Assembly (NCBI GenBank): GCA_003279855.1
Contig: QCGO01000001.1
Location: 310,001 to 374,000 of the forward strand
Source of the DNA: Prochlorococcus sp. AG-388-E21
Lineage (GTDB): Bacteria; Cyanobacteriota; Cyanobacteriia; PCC-6307; Cyanobiaceae
DNA length: 64,000 nt
Direction of reading: 5' to 3'
The notes beneath the pieces were generated by a model. That model saw only the letters and a program-made list of their open reading frames with translations. It ran no database searches and was not told where the DNA came from. Of the stretch, positions 39,565 through 49,851 are shown in pieces (position 1 is the first letter of the stretch; every line of letters begins with the position of its first letter). The position numbers were made by a program, and so were the translations under genes.

Positions 39565-40467
39565 ATGAAAAAAAAGTTATTGCTCTTTGTATTTTCTTTT
39601 CTAATATTTCTCCCTGCAAATTCTTGTAAAAGGACTGCGTTTGAAAAAGAAACTAACAAAGAAGTAATTTTGGCAAGTTTTACAGTCCTGGCAGATATTA
39701 TTGAAAATGTTGCTAAAGATGAGTTTGTCGTTAAATCAATTACTAAACCAGGAGTTGAAGTTCATGGTTATCAGCCAACTCCAAGTGATCTTATAAAAGC
39801 TTCCAAAGCCTTTGTTTTTATTGATAATGGATTTGGATTTGAATTGTGGGCTGAGAAATTTGTTTCAAACTTACAAATTAAGAGAGTAACTATTTCAAAT
39901 AGATTAGAACCGATTTTTATAAGTGAAGATTTCTATAAAGGTAAACCTAATCCTCATGCGTGGATTTCTCCTAAAAGGGGAATGATTTATGTAGATGTTA
40001 TCGTTGATTCTTTATCAGAATTAAAACCATCGGAAGCAGAATCATTTAAAAATAACGGACAATCTTACAAGAATAAAATCGCTAAAATAGATAAAGATTT
40101 TTCACTTTTTATTAATAATCTTGAGAAAAATAATAGGTATCTAGTAACTTGTGAAGGAGCATTCTCTTATCTCACAAATGATTACGGATTAAAAGAAGCC
40201 TATTTATGGCCAGTTAATGCTGAAAGTCAAATTACACCGAAAAGAATGGCAAGAACAATTTCTTTGGTAAAAAATAAAAATATCCCATCGGTCTTTTGTG
40301 AAAGCACTGTAAGTAACGAATCACAATTGGTTGTTGCCAGTGAAACAGGAGCAAAGTTTGGGGGAGATCTTTTTGTTGATTCCCTTTCTCAAGATAATAA
40401 GAGTGCTAATACTTATTTAAAAATGCTTCAACATAATTTGACTCTTATTAAAAAAGGCCTTAATTAA
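39565..40467 (+). CDS. mntC: Metal ABC transporter substrate-binding protein, Mn-type
   Basis: A 300-residue cluster A-I (ZnuA/MntC/PsaA) binding protein. From the ATG at 39565 it opens with a basic, hydrophobic signal that ends in ANSC near residue 21, a plausible lipobox. The four metal ligands read H67 (VEVHGYQ), H131 (NPHAWISP), E197 (TCEGAFSY) and D272 (FVDSLS); a Glu at the third site is the manganese-type set, where zinc ZnuA has His. It also lacks the His-rich loop of ZnuA. An upstream in-frame ATG at 39478 lies inside the previous gene and would bury the signal peptide, so I reject it. Confidence 0.87.
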   Translation: MKKKLLLFVFSFLIFLPANSCKRTAFEKETNKEVILASFTVLADIIENVAKDEFVVKSITKPGVEVHGYQPTPSDLIKASKAFVFIDNGFGFELWAEKFVSNLQIKRVTISNRLEPIFISEDFYKGKPNPHAWISPKRGMIYVDVIVDSLSELKPSEAESFKNNGQSYKNKIAKIDKDFSLFINNLEKNNRYLVTCEGAFSYLTNDYGLKEAYLWPVNAESQITPKRMARTISLVKNKNIPSVFCESTVSNESQLVVASETGAKFGGDLFVDSLSQDNKSANTYLKMLQHNLTLIKKGLN

Positions 40468-40471
40468 AAAT

Positions 40472-41236
40472 ATGGATGAACTTAATTATAAAAGTTATAG
40501 AATTGAGGCAGAAAATATCTGTGTTGATTATCACGGAAAAGTTGCTTTATATGATGCGAATTTAAGATTAAAGGCTGGACAAATTTGTGGATTAGTAGGA
40601 ATGAATGGTGCGGGGAAAACAACTTTTTTTAATGCCTTAACTGGTTTTGTAAATATCTCAAAAGGTAAAATAAGAATAAATGGTGAGTCTTTAAGAATTG
40701 CTCAACAAGATCAGTCAATTGCATATGTTCCTCAAAGTGAAGGAATTGATAGTCAATTTCCAGTAAGTGTATGGGATGTTGTAATGATGGGTCGATATGG
40801 GTCAATGAATATTCTCAGATCGCCAAGAGAATCAGATATTCAAGCTGTTAAGGATGCGATAGAAAGAGTTGATCTTATGGAACTTTCATCTACTCCAATT
40901 GGCAATTTATCTGGCGGACAAAGGAAAAGAACTTTTTTAGCAAGAGCTATTGCTCAACGGGCATCAATACTATTACTTGATGAACCCTTTGCGGGAGTTG
41001 ATATTAGAACCGAGAAACTTATCTCAGAATTATTTATTCAATTTAAAAATGAGGGAAAAACAATTTTGCTATCTACTCATGATATGATTCATGTTCGTGA
41101 ATTTTGTGATTTAGTCCTTTTAATAAATAAGACAGTTGTTGCATATGGAGAGACTTCGGAAGTATTTACCCCAGAAAATATTACAAGTACTTTTGGAGGG
41201 ATGTCGCCAGATGTCTTGTTTGGACCTGAATCTTAA
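40472..41236 (+). CDS. mntA: Manganese ABC transporter ATP-binding protein
   Basis: The nucleotide-binding subunit: Walker A GMNGAGKTT near 42-50, the signature LSGGQRKR near 146-153, Walker B LLLDEPF, and the switch His in LLSTHD. It is 254 residues, normal for cluster A-I importers. It starts 4 bases after the binding-protein gene and is followed 11 bases later by the permease. The metal is inferred from the binding protein. Confidence 0.92.
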   Translation: MDELNYKSYRIEAENICVDYHGKVALYDANLRLKAGQICGLVGMNGAGKTTFFNALTGFVNISKGKIRINGESLRIAQQDQSIAYVPQSEGIDSQFPVSVWDVVMMGRYGSMNILRSPRESDIQAVKDAIERVDLMELSSTPIGNLSGGQRKRTFLARAIAQRASILLLDEPFAGVDIRTEKLISELFIQFKNEGKTILLSTHDMIHVREFCDLVLLINKTVVAYGETSEVFTPENITSTFGGMSPDVLFGPES

Positions 41237-41247
41237 AATCTAGTTTT

Positions 41248-42120
41248 ATGGATCTATGCTTTTTATCTACAAACATAACTTCTTTTGTAGCAGATCCTTT
41301 ATCTCATGAATTTATGAGAAAAGCTCTATTAATGAGCTCATTAGTAGCAGCTGTTTGTGGATTTTTATCTAGTTATTTAACACTTAAAGGTTGGGCTTTA
41401 ATGGGAGATGCGGTATCTCACTCAGTAATGCCTGGTGTTGTTGTGGCTTATGCTTTGGGACTTCCTTTCTCTCTTGGGGCTTTCATCTTTGGAGTGGGTT
41501 CTGTAGCTTTAATTGGCTTTGTTAAACAAAAATCCAGAGTTAAAGAAGATACGGTAATTGGCTTGGTTTTCACAGGTTTTTTTGCTCTTGGAATAGTTTT
41601 AGTTTCAAAGATTAAAAGTAATATTGATCTTCACTCAATTCTTTTTGGTAGCCCTCTAGGGATTTCTCTCTCAGATGTAAAACAGACGGTATTTATTTCT
41701 CTATTAGTGGTAATACTTTTGTCAGTTTTTAGGAAAGACTTAATACTTTATTGTTTTGATCCAAGACACGCAAAAACAGTAGGAATTAATGTCTTATTTC
41801 TTCATTATTTATTACTTACATGCTTGTCTTTAGCGGCTGTAGTTGGATTACAATCTGTTGGAATAGTTCTGGTTGTTGCAATGCTGATTACTCCTGGTGC
41901 AACGGCATATTTATTAACAGATAAGTTTGATAATATGACCATCATTTCAGTAATTAGTGCAATCATTTCAAGTGTATTTGGGATTTATTTTAGCTTTTGG
42001 TTTGATCTTGAAACTGGCGGATCAATTGTATTAGTTCAAACGTTTATATTTTTATTTGCTTTTTTATTTGCTCCAAGATACGGAATATTTAAATTTAAAA
42101 AATTATTTTCTAGTTATTAG
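41248..42120 (+). CDS. mntB: Manganese ABC transporter permease
   Basis: A 290-residue ABC-3 family membrane protein with about eight hydrophobic helices. It has the family segments LMGDAVSHSVMPGVVVAY and the C-terminal helix GIVLVVAMLITPGATAYLLT that is typical of MntB/ZnuB permeases. It completes the ABC system with the binding protein and ATPase and would place Mn2+ in the cytosol for photosystem II assembly, on the family model. The DUF4336 gene starts 6 bases later. Confidence 0.92.
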   Translation: MDLCFLSTNITSFVADPLSHEFMRKALLMSSLVAAVCGFLSSYLTLKGWALMGDAVSHSVMPGVVVAYALGLPFSLGAFIFGVGSVALIGFVKQKSRVKEDTVIGLVFTGFFALGIVLVSKIKSNIDLHSILFGSPLGISLSDVKQTVFISLLVVILLSVFRKDLILYCFDPRHAKTVGINVLFLHYLLLTCLSLAAVVGLQSVGIVLVVAMLITPGATAYLLTDKFDNMTIISVISAIISSVFGIYFSFWFDLETGGSIVLVQTFIFLFAFLFAPRYGIFKFKKLFSSY

Positions 42121-42126
42121 TGAAAA

Positions 42127-43293
42127 ATGGAAAATTACCTAAATAATAAAAGTTGGAATTGGTGGCCTTTATTTCCCCTATATCCATATGGAAAAAAGAA
42201 AACTATTCTTAGAGAAATAATTCCTAACGAAATATGGTCCTTGGAACAGATTCAGGGTTTATATTATGTTGCAGTGCCAATCAGAATGACAATAATTAAG
42301 GTTAATAATGGACTAATGCTAATTAACCCTTTACCCCCTACGAAGGAACTTGTGAATGCATTAGAAGAATTAATTTCCATTTATGGAAAAGTAAAAACAA
42401 TTGTGCTCCCTAGTGCTTCTGGATTAGAACATAAAATTGGATTACCAGCATTAGTTAGAGTTTTCAAGGATGCTGAGATTTGGTTATGTCCTGGCCAATG
42501 GAGTTTTCCTATTAATCTTCCTTTAGATTTTCTTGGAATCCCGTCGAAACGGACAAAGATACTTTTTAAAGATGGAACTCCTTATGAAGAATGTTTTAAA
42601 TGGTCTTCATTAGGGCCTTTGAATTTAGGACTTGGAACATACCAGGAGGTGAGTTGTTTTCATCTTTCAACTAGGACACTACATGTTACAGACGCTATAG
42701 TTGGCATCGAATCAACGCCTCCAGAAATATTTGACTTCGACCCAACCCCTTTATTATTTCATTCGAGAGATCGAGGCGATGAACCTATTCTTGATAACGT
42801 TGAATCTAGAAAAAAAGGTTGGGCAAGAATTGTATTGTTTTCATCTTTTTTAAAACCAGGAAAATTAAATATTCCCTCTCTGAAACAAATTATTAAATAC
42901 TCTTTTAAAGAAGGTCTTCGAAATAAGAAATCACATTTTGGGATTTATCCTTTTTTATGGGATGAAGATTGGGAATCATCTTTAGTTGAAATTATGGGAG
43001 AAAATATTCCTAAGATTCAGATTGCCCCTGTTTTGCAAAAATTAATATTTCCCAGATCAAAACAAGTACTCCTTGGATGGCTAGAAAAAATCAAAACTTA
43101 TGAAAATATGGAATATTTGATATCAGCTCATTATTCTGCCCCTATTAATTTCAAAGAAGAAAATTGTCAAAATTTGATAGATGAAATTAATTCAGATAAG
43201 TGGAACAAATTACCAGATGATAATAAATTCCTGATTAATTTGTATAAAAAATTATTTGAATTGGGGATAATTCCAAAAAAAGTAAATATTTAG
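42127..43293 (+). CDS. DUF4336 family protein
   Basis: A 388-residue protein matching DUF4336, a group related to the metallo-beta-lactamase fold: LMLINPLPPTKELVNALEEL, LPSASGLEHKIGLPALVRVF, and a later TRTLHVTDAIVG. The metal-binding HxHxDH of true metallo-beta-lactamases is not clear here, so hydrolytic activity is doubtful. It sits 6 bases after the permease gene, so co-transcription with the Mn transporter is likely, but a functional link is not shown. Confidence 0.75.
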   Translation: MENYLNNKSWNWWPLFPLYPYGKKKTILREIIPNEIWSLEQIQGLYYVAVPIRMTIIKVNNGLMLINPLPPTKELVNALEELISIYGKVKTIVLPSASGLEHKIGLPALVRVFKDAEIWLCPGQWSFPINLPLDFLGIPSKRTKILFKDGTPYEECFKWSSLGPLNLGLGTYQEVSCFHLSTRTLHVTDAIVGIESTPPEIFDFDPTPLLFHSRDRGDEPILDNVESRKKGWARIVLFSSFLKPGKLNIPSLKQIIKYSFKEGLRNKKSHFGIYPFLWDEDWESSLVEIMGENIPKIQIAPVLQKLIFPRSKQVLLGWLEKIKTYENMEYLISAHYSAPINFKEENCQNLIDEINSDKWNKLPDDNKFLINLYKKLFELGIIPKKVNI

Positions 43294-43297
43294 AGAT

Positions 43298-43636
43298 TTA
43301 TTCTTTCTCAATGGACATATCTTCATCACTTTTTAGTGTTTGTTCAAGCTCTTTCCTTTGCTCCATTTGTCTTAAGAAATATCCTGTCATCATTGCAGAA
43401 GAAAGCAAATTAGCAATATTCTCTTTTGAAGAGGTTATTTTTACATCAAACTGATCAGATGGCAACATCCCTAGAAGGCCTTGAACATTGTGCCTTATGA
43501 TTTCTTGTATATCTTCACTAGCGGACTTGGCTACTCTCTGCAAAACTTCTGGAGACTGTTTTTGTAGATATTGAATTAAATCATTCTCCTCATTTGGATC
43601 ATTATTTTCAGTAGCTAGAAATTCAGGATTGAACAT
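43298..43636 (-). CDS. DUF760 family protein
   Basis: A 112-residue cyanobacterial/plant conserved protein: acidic and flexible at the N-terminus, then a helical core with DIQEIIRHNVQGLLGMLP, MMTGYFLRQMEQRKELEQ. The pattern fits DUF760, whose role is unclear in bacteria. It ends 4 bases from the convergent DUF4336 gene and starts 45 bases downstream of lepB on the same strand. Confidence 0.78.
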   Translation of the reverse strand: MFNPEFLATENNDPNEENDLIQYLQKQSPEVLQRVAKSASEDIQEIIRHNVQGLLGMLPSDQFDVKITSSKENIANLLSSAMMTGYFLRQMEQRKELEQTLKSDEDMSIEKE

Positions 43637-43681
43637 TTATGCATCTTCAACTTATAAAAACCCTACAACACCATGAACCCT

Positions 43682-44266
43682 TTAACCTACATTATTAAGA
43701 CCAGGGAACCGAATAGGACCAATTTTATTTAATGGCCAATATCTAAAAATAGCCTTTCCTATTACTTTTTCATAAGGAAGAAATCCCCATATATGTGAAT
43801 CCATACTGTTATTTCTGTTATCTCCCATTACCCATAGTGATTTCTCAGGAACAAAATATGGACCTGTTGAATAGTTGATGTTCTTATCAAAAATATAATT
43901 ATTTTGAGCAATATCATTTAAATATAAATTACCTTTTTTTACTTCTACTTTATCTCCAGGGACCCCAATTACCCTTTTGATTAAAGCAATATCTGATTCA
44001 TACCCAGCTTCAATTAATTGTTCTGGAACATTAAAAACAATGATTTTATTTTTTAATTTAGATAAGTTTGATTTAGAAGTGATTTTCGGAGTTAACTTTT
44101 CAACTAATATTTTGTCTTTGATTTGAAGGGTCGGGAGCATAGATCCTGAGGGAATCCACCTTGGTTCGATTACTTGCCATCGTATAATTAAAGCAATTAT
44201 TATCCAAATAAAAAGATTTTTAAAATCATTTAATATTGAACTTTTTTTTCCTGCTGGATTTTGCAT
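43682..44266 (-). CDS. lepB: Signal peptidase I
   Basis: Membrane serine protease that removes signal peptides from exported proteins. The 194-residue protein has one N-terminal membrane anchor (about 16-33), the catalytic Ser S42 in IPSGSMLPTL, the catalytic Lys K98 in LIKRVIGVPGD and the box GDNRNNSMDSH. The short form is typical of cyanobacteria. It is divergent from menD with 51 bases between the starts. Confidence 0.95.
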   Translation of the reverse strand: MQNPAGKKSSILNDFKNLFIWIIIALIIRWQVIEPRWIPSGSMLPTLQIKDKILVEKLTPKITSKSNLSKLKNKIIVFNVPEQLIEAGYESDIALIKRVIGVPGDKVEVKKGNLYLNDIAQNNYIFDKNINYSTGPYFVPEKSLWVMGDNRNNSMDSHIWGFLPYEKVIGKAIFRYWPLNKIGPIRFPGLNNVG

Positions 44267-44317
44267 TGTTTAATTATTTATTTGTAAAAAGGAATTTCTA
44301 AAGTATTTATATAAATT

Positions 44318-46084
44318 ATGACATCATCTATAGAATGCCAAAATTTCTTTAGAAGTTTACAACTTTTAGATCTTTTTACAAAAATAGGGGTTAAAAATTT
44401 AATTTTATGTCCAGGCAGTAGATCAGCTCCTTTAGCAATAGCCGCGGGAGAGTTAAATAAACGTAGGATCTTAAATGTATTTAATTCCATAGACGAGAGA
44501 TCTGCTGGGTTTCATTCACTTGGAATTTCTACTGCATCTGGAGATGTTTCATTAGTTGTTACGACATCTGGAACTGCAGTTGGTAATTTATTGCCTGCAG
44601 CCATTGAAGCAGATAAATCATGTAAATCAATTGTATTTATAACAGCTGATAGACCTTCAAGGTTAAAAAATTGTGGTTCTAATCAAACAGTAAATCAAGA
44701 GGAATTTTTGAATTCAGTTTGTAGAAGTAATTTGAGTACTAATTTAAATGGAATTCATGAAAATAATGATGATGACATTTTGAAAATAGTAGAAACTATA
44801 AAAAAACAAATACTCCAATCGCCTGGACCTATTCATTTAAATATTCCATTTGAAAAACCTTTAGATATATCTTTGAATAATAAAAAAAAGAATTTCGAGG
44901 TTTTTGAAAGATTTTATTTAAATAAAACCTATCAATTCTTAAAAAATGATAATCAGAATAACAATATTCAATTTTCTGAAAAATTTTTTAAAAGGATAAA
45001 AATTTCTAATCCTGGAATTATTATTGTCGGCCCATATCAGGGTTCTACTAAAGATTTGGATTCTTTTAATAGTGCTTTAAAAAAATTACAAGAAATTACA
45101 GGATGGCCTGTTCTTGTTGATCCTGTTTCAGGCGTTTCAGCTGAATTGAGAGGTTTAGTTGAAAATTGGGAATTAATTCTTAAAACAAATAAAAATATTA
45201 TTAAATGTGATCAGATCTTGAGACTTGGTCCTCTTTCATCTTCTAATGATTTAGAGGATTTTTTATTAAATTTTGAAGGGTTACAAATTCTTGTAAAAGA
45301 AAATAATATAAGAAAACTAGATCCTATAAAAAAATCTTTAGAATATGATTTTGGAATAAGAAATTTTGTTAACCAATTTTTAGGAGCATTTCCAAATTAC
45401 AGAAAGAAAAGTAAACCTTTGATCAATTTGGGGCAAGTTTTGATCAAAGAAGGAGCAAAAATAAAGGAAATTTTAAAAGAAGAACTGTTTTCAAATACTG
45501 AAATAACAGAATATAAACTTGCAAATTTTGTACCAAAAATTTGGCCAGAAAATTATCCTATTATGCTCTCAGCTAGTAGTCCTATTAGAGATTGGCTCAC
45601 ATTCTCTGAAAATGCGACTTTAACAAGGGAATGTTTTAGCTTCAGAGGGGCTTCAGGTATAGATGGAACTTTATCACTTGCTTTAGGTATTGCAAGAATA
45701 ACTAAACCTGTACTTCTGGTAACTGGAGATTTGGCATTAATTCATGATATCAATGGGTTTCTCATTGAAAATGCAATTGAATTAAATTTAACTATCTTAT
45801 TAATCAACAATAATGGTGGAAATATATTTAATAATTTATATAAAAATAATTTAGAAGAAGAGGAATTAAAGAAACTTTTCATAATGCCTAAAACTATAAA
45901 TTGGGAAAACCTAGCAAAAGGTTATCAAGTACCAATTAAAAATGTTTTAGATTTGAATAAATTAAGAGAAGCTTTTGAATGGAGCCTTTCTATGCAAAAA
46001 TCAGTAATAATTAAAGTCGATATTAATGTTGAAAACGAAATGAAAGGAAGAAATTTAACCTTTAAAAAAATTCTCACAAGTTAA
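44318..46084 (+). CDS. menD: 2-succinyl-5-enolpyruvyl-6-hydroxy-3-cyclohexene-1-carboxylate synthase
   Basis: Thiamine-diphosphate enzyme that adds the succinyl semialdehyde unit to isochorismate, the first committed step of phylloquinone synthesis. The 588-residue protein begins with [19 protein letters not shown] and the PP-domain Glu in [14 protein letters not shown] near 55-68; the ThDP-binding GD...N motif is GDLALIHD...NNNGGNIF near 472-505. It precedes menB by 30 bases on the same strand; phylloquinone is the photosystem I secondary acceptor. Confidence 0.95.
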   Translation: MTSSIECQNFFRSLQLLDLFTKIGVKNLILCPGSRSAPLAIAAGELNKRRILNVFNSIDERSAGFHSLGISTASGDVSLVVTTSGTAVGNLLPAAIEADKSCKSIVFITADRPSRLKNCGSNQTVNQEEFLNSVCRSNLSTNLNGIHENNDDDILKIVETIKKQILQSPGPIHLNIPFEKPLDISLNNKKKNFEVFERFYLNKTYQFLKNDNQNNNIQFSEKFFKRIKISNPGIIIVGPYQGSTKDLDSFNSALKKLQEITGWPVLVDPVSGVSAELRGLVENWELILKTNKNIIKCDQILRLGPLSSSNDLEDFLLNFEGLQILVKENNIRKLDPIKKSLEYDFGIRNFVNQFLGAFPNYRKKSKPLINLGQVLIKEGAKIKEILKEELFSNTEITEYKLANFVPKIWPENYPIMLSASSPIRDWLTFSENATLTRECFSFRGASGIDGTLSLALGIARITKPVLLVTGDLALIHDINGFLIENAIELNLTILLINNNGGNIFNNLYKNNLEEEELKKLFIMPKTINWENLAKGYQVPIKNVLDLNKLREAFEWSLSMQKSVIIKVDINVENEMKGRNLTFKKILTS

Positions 46085-46114
46085 TGAATTTACTTTTTCA
46101 AACTATCTAAATCT

Positions 46115-46972
46115 ATGAATATTTTGCCTGGAAGAACTGATTCAAATTGGACAGAATGGAAATCCTATGAGGATATCTTGTTTCATAAGAGTGGAGATGG
46201 GATAGCAAGAATCGCAATTAATCGACCTGAGAAAAGAAACGCATTTCGTCCAAAAACGGTTTGTGAGATGTTAGATGCTTTCAATATTGTTAGGAACGAT
46301 GAGAAGATCGGAGTTGTACTTCTAACAGGTGCAGGTCCAGATAAAAAAGGGGTGTTTTCATTTTGTTCAGGAGGGGATCAAAGTATTAGAGGTCAAAATG
46401 GATACGAAGATGATGAGGGTAATCAAAGACTAAATGTATTGGAATTGCAAAGATTAATAAGAACTTTACCTAAAGTGGTTATAGCTTTAGTGCCCGGTTT
46501 CGCAATAGGGGGAGGGCAAGTTTTACAGCTTGTTTGCGATCTAAGTATTGCGTCTGAAAATGCAATATTTGGACAAACAGGTCCTAGAGTTGGGAGTTTT
46601 GATGCGGGATTTGGCTCAAACTATTTAGCAAGATTAGTGGGACAAAGAAAGGCAAGGGAAATTTGGTTTTTATGTAGAAAATATAATTCTAAAGAAGCCT
46701 TGGAAATGGGATTGGTAAATGCGATTACAAAGATTGAAGAATTAGAAGCTGAGGGTGTAATCTGGGCAAGAGAGATTCTACGAAATAGTCCAACTGCTAT
46801 TCGAATACTTAAGGCGTCATTTAATGCTGAGTGTGATGGGATAGCAGGTATTCAAGAATTATCTGGGTATACTACTCAGCTATTTTATTCGACGGATGAA
46901 GCAAAAGAGGGTAGAGATGCCTTCCTTGAGAAACGTCCACCTGATTTTTCTGATTACGGATGGACTCCTTAA
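46115..46972 (+). CDS. menB: 1,4-dihydroxy-2-naphthoyl-CoA synthase
   Basis: A crotonase-fold enzyme that closes the naphthoquinone ring in phylloquinone synthesis. It has 285 residues with [14 protein letters not shown], the oxyanion [12 protein letters not shown] near 85-95, and [16 protein letters not shown], which distinguishes MenB from general enoyl-CoA hydratases. menB follows menD and precedes glgA by 43 bases, in the same direction. Confidence 0.95.
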   Translation: MNILPGRTDSNWTEWKSYEDILFHKSGDGIARIAINRPEKRNAFRPKTVCEMLDAFNIVRNDEKIGVVLLTGAGPDKKGVFSFCSGGDQSIRGQNGYEDDEGNQRLNVLELQRLIRTLPKVVIALVPGFAIGGGQVLQLVCDLSIASENAIFGQTGPRVGSFDAGFGSNYLARLVGQRKAREIWFLCRKYNSKEALEMGLVNAITKIEELEAEGVIWAREILRNSPTAIRILKASFNAECDGIAGIQELSGYTTQLFYSTDEAKEGRDAFLEKRPPDFSDYGWTP

Positions 46973-47015
46973 TAGCTTCTTACTCTTTACAAGCACTTTT
47001 TATAATAAATAATCA

Positions 47016-48467
47016 ATGAGAATTCTTCTTGCTGCTGCTGAATGCGCTCCAATGATCAAAGTTGGAGGGATGGGAGATGTAGTTGGTTCATTACCACCCT
47101 CATTGATAAAACTTGGTCACGATGTAAGAGTTATAATTCCAGGTTACGGCAAATTATGGAATCTACTAGAAGTATCAAGTGAACCAGTCTTTAGAGCTAA
47201 TACTATGGGCAGTGATTTCTCTGTATATGAAGCAAAACATCCAATACATAATTACGTAATCTACTTAGTGGGACATCCAACTTTTGATTCGGGACAAATA
47301 TATGGAGGAGAAGATGAGGACTGGCGATTTACGTTTTTTGCTAGTGCTACTGCGGAATTTTCTTGGAATTGTTGGAAGCCCCAAGTTCTACATTGCCATG
47401 ATTGGCACACCGGTATGATTCCTGTATGGATGCATCAAGATCCTGAAGTAAGTACTGTTTTTACAATACATAATTTGAAATATCAAGGACCATGGAGATG
47501 GAAGCTTGAAAAAATGACTTGGTGTCCATGGTATATGCATGGAGACCATACAATGGCTGCTGCAATGTTGTACGCAGATAGAGTTAATGCAGTTTCCCCA
47601 ACATATGCCGATGAGATAAAAACTCATGAGTATGGAGAAAGTCTTGAGGGGTTATTGAATTATATTTCTGGGAAATTAAGAGGTATCCTCAACGGGATTG
47701 ATCTAAATGAATGGGATCCTGATAAAGATAAAGTGTTACCTGCACAATTCAATATTAAAAATTTAGAAAGTAGATCAGAAAATAAGATTATTCTTCAGAA
47801 AGAAATGGGACTTGAGATCAATAGTAAAAAATATCTTCTAGGTATGGTAAGTAGGCTAGTGGACCAAAAAGGGGTTGATTTGGTTTTGCAAGTTTCCCGA
47901 AGATTACTCGCATATACAGATTCTCAGATAGCTATCTTAGGTACAGGAGACAGATCTTTAGAATCTGGATTATGGCAATTAGCATTAGATTATCCTGGAA
48001 GATTTTCAGTGTTTCTTACTTATGATGATTCTTTATCAAGGCTTATATATGGAGGATCTGATGCATTCTTAATGCCAAGCCGATTTGAACCCTGTGGTAT
48101 CAGTCAATTACTTGCTATGAGATATGGATCAATCCCAATAGTAAGAAGAGTTGGAGGCTTGGTTGATACTGTTTTGCCTCATGATCCAGAGAATAATAGT
48201 GGTACAGGTTTTTGCTTTGATCGATTTGAACCGATTGACTTTTATACTGCTCTAGTAAGATCGTGGGAGGCATTTAGGCATAAAGATAGTTGGAAATCAT
48301 TGCAGATCAGAGCTATGAGTCAAGAATTTAGTTGGCAGAGATCGGCATTAGAATATGAATCGATGTATAAGGATGTATGTGGCATCAAGGAGCCATCCCC
48401 GGATATTGCTGAAATTGAAAAGTTTTCTTATGGGCAATCTGCTGATCCTTCTCTTAAAAAAATGTGA
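47016..48467 (+). CDS. glgA: Glycogen synthase (ADP-glucose)
   Basis: Elongates glycogen from ADP-glucose. The 483-residue GT5 protein has [16 protein letters not shown] at 16-31 with the nucleotide-binding KxGG, the HDWHTGMIP motif, and the C-terminal donor site [20 protein letters not shown] near 355-375. A TATAAT at 47001-47006 lies 9 bases before the ATG; if used as a -10 element the mRNA leader would be only a few bases long. It works with glgB at 17.5-19.7 kb, not linked. Confidence 0.96.
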   Translation: MRILLAAAECAPMIKVGGMGDVVGSLPPSLIKLGHDVRVIIPGYGKLWNLLEVSSEPVFRANTMGSDFSVYEAKHPIHNYVIYLVGHPTFDSGQIYGGEDEDWRFTFFASATAEFSWNCWKPQVLHCHDWHTGMIPVWMHQDPEVSTVFTIHNLKYQGPWRWKLEKMTWCPWYMHGDHTMAAAMLYADRVNAVSPTYADEIKTHEYGESLEGLLNYISGKLRGILNGIDLNEWDPDKDKVLPAQFNIKNLESRSENKIILQKEMGLEINSKKYLLGMVSRLVDQKGVDLVLQVSRRLLAYTDSQIAILGTGDRSLESGLWQLALDYPGRFSVFLTYDDSLSRLIYGGSDAFLMPSRFEPCGISQLLAMRYGSIPIVRRVGGLVDTVLPHDPENNSGTGFCFDRFEPIDFYTALVRSWEAFRHKDSWKSLQIRAMSQEFSWQRSALEYESMYKDVCGIKEPSPDIAEIEKFSYGQSADPSLKKM

Positions 48468-48478
48468 TCTAAGTTTTA

Positions 48479-49849
48479 ATGGATTTTTCTGTACCTGATG
48501 TTAATAAGATTTTAGGTAATATAAAAAATTGGGATAATCTTACAAATCAATTTCAAAGTTTTAAAAATATAAGTCTAGATAGTCGCACAATATTAAATCG
48601 CGAACTTTTTATTGCTATAAAAGGTACAAATTTTGATGGACATAATTTTCTTAATGAGGTTATAAAAAAAGGAGGAAAAGCTGTTGTTATTAAAGATGGT
48701 ATGCAGAATTTATTACCTAATAAGTTCCCTTTTTGGACGGTTCCAGATACTTTAGAAGCTTTTCAGAAATTAGCATTATTTAAAAGAAGAAAATTAAATA
48801 TACCTGTTGTAGGAATAACAGGATCAGTGGGCAAAACAACTACAAAAGAAATGATGGGAGAGGTTCTAAAGCAATTAGGGAAAATCAAATTAAGTAAGTT
48901 AAATTTCAATAATGAAATTGGAGTAGGCCTTACCATACTTGATTCTGACTGGAAAGATAAAACTTTAATACTTGAAATGGGAATGAGAGGCCTTGGGCAG
49001 ATTGAAAATTTGTCCAAATTTTCTGAACCTGATATCGCAGTTATTACAAATATCGGAAGCTCTCATATTGGAATACTAGGCTCGAAAGAAAATATCACTA
49101 TTGCAAAATGCGAAATAACTAAATATTTAAACCCAAAGGGTGTAGTAATTATTCCTGCAAATGATTTGCTTCTAGAGGAAACTTTAAAAAAAAATTGGAA
49201 TGGAAGAATTATTAAAGTAGAACTAATAGATAGAAATCAAAAAGCTGAGAGTATTAATAAAAGTAATTTACAAGGATTTTTTAATAGATCTAATAATTCT
49301 TTAATCATAGAAGATAAGATCTTTGAAATATCCTTTGAAGGTTTTCACAATGCATTTAATTTCTTATTTGTGTATGCGGTTGCAAAAGAGTTCGGAATAA
49401 AATTCAAAGATGCTAACAAATTTAATTTTGTCAGTTTAAATGGAAGGAATAAAATTCTGAAATCACTCAAGACAACCATATATGATGAAACCTATAACGC
49501 TTCTCCAGAATCAGTAAAAGCATGTATTGATAATTTATTAGATAAGCCAAATAATCATTTTTTAATTTTTGGTAGTATGCAGGAATTAGGTAATAAAAGT
49601 AAAAAATATCATAAGGATCTTTTTGATTTTATAAGTAGATCAGACATAAAAAAATGTATTTTTATCTGTAATAAAAATGAAGAAATCTATTATGCAGATT
49701 ATTTAAAAAAGAGTACTAAATTTTTATTCCTTAATGAGATAAACATAGTTGGTGAAACTATAAATAAATATACAAAAAAGGGCGATTTCATCCTTATTAA
49801 AGGTAGCCGTTGTTGGCAGCTTGAAAAAGTTATAAAATCAATTGATTAA
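48479..49849 (+). CDS. murF: UDP-N-acetylmuramoyl-tripeptide--D-alanyl-D-alanine ligase
   Basis: Adds D-Ala-D-Ala to the UDP-MurNAc tripeptide in the last cytosolic step of peptidoglycan precursor synthesis. The Mur ligase has three domains in 456 residues: N-terminal uridine domain with SLDSRTI near 31 and LFIAIKGTNFDGH, the ATP-binding GITGSVGKTTTKEMM near 115-129, and a C-terminal Rossmann domain (YDETYNASPESV to the end). It ends 2 bases before the convergent glmU. Confidence 0.94.
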   Translation: MDFSVPDVNKILGNIKNWDNLTNQFQSFKNISLDSRTILNRELFIAIKGTNFDGHNFLNEVIKKGGKAVVIKDGMQNLLPNKFPFWTVPDTLEAFQKLALFKRRKLNIPVVGITGSVGKTTTKEMMGEVLKQLGKIKLSKLNFNNEIGVGLTILDSDWKDKTLILEMGMRGLGQIENLSKFSEPDIAVITNIGSSHIGILGSKENITIAKCEITKYLNPKGVVIIPANDLLLEETLKKNWNGRIIKVELIDRNQKAESINKSNLQGFFNRSNNSLIIEDKIFEISFEGFHNAFNFLFVYAVAKEFGIKFKDANKFNFVSLNGRNKILKSLKTTIYDETYNASPESVKACIDNLLDKPNNHFLIFGSMQELGNKSKKYHKDLFDFISRSDIKKCIFICNKNEEIYYADYLKKSTKFLFLNEINIVGETINKYTKKGDFILIKGSRCWQLEKVIKSID

Positions 49850-49851
49850 TT

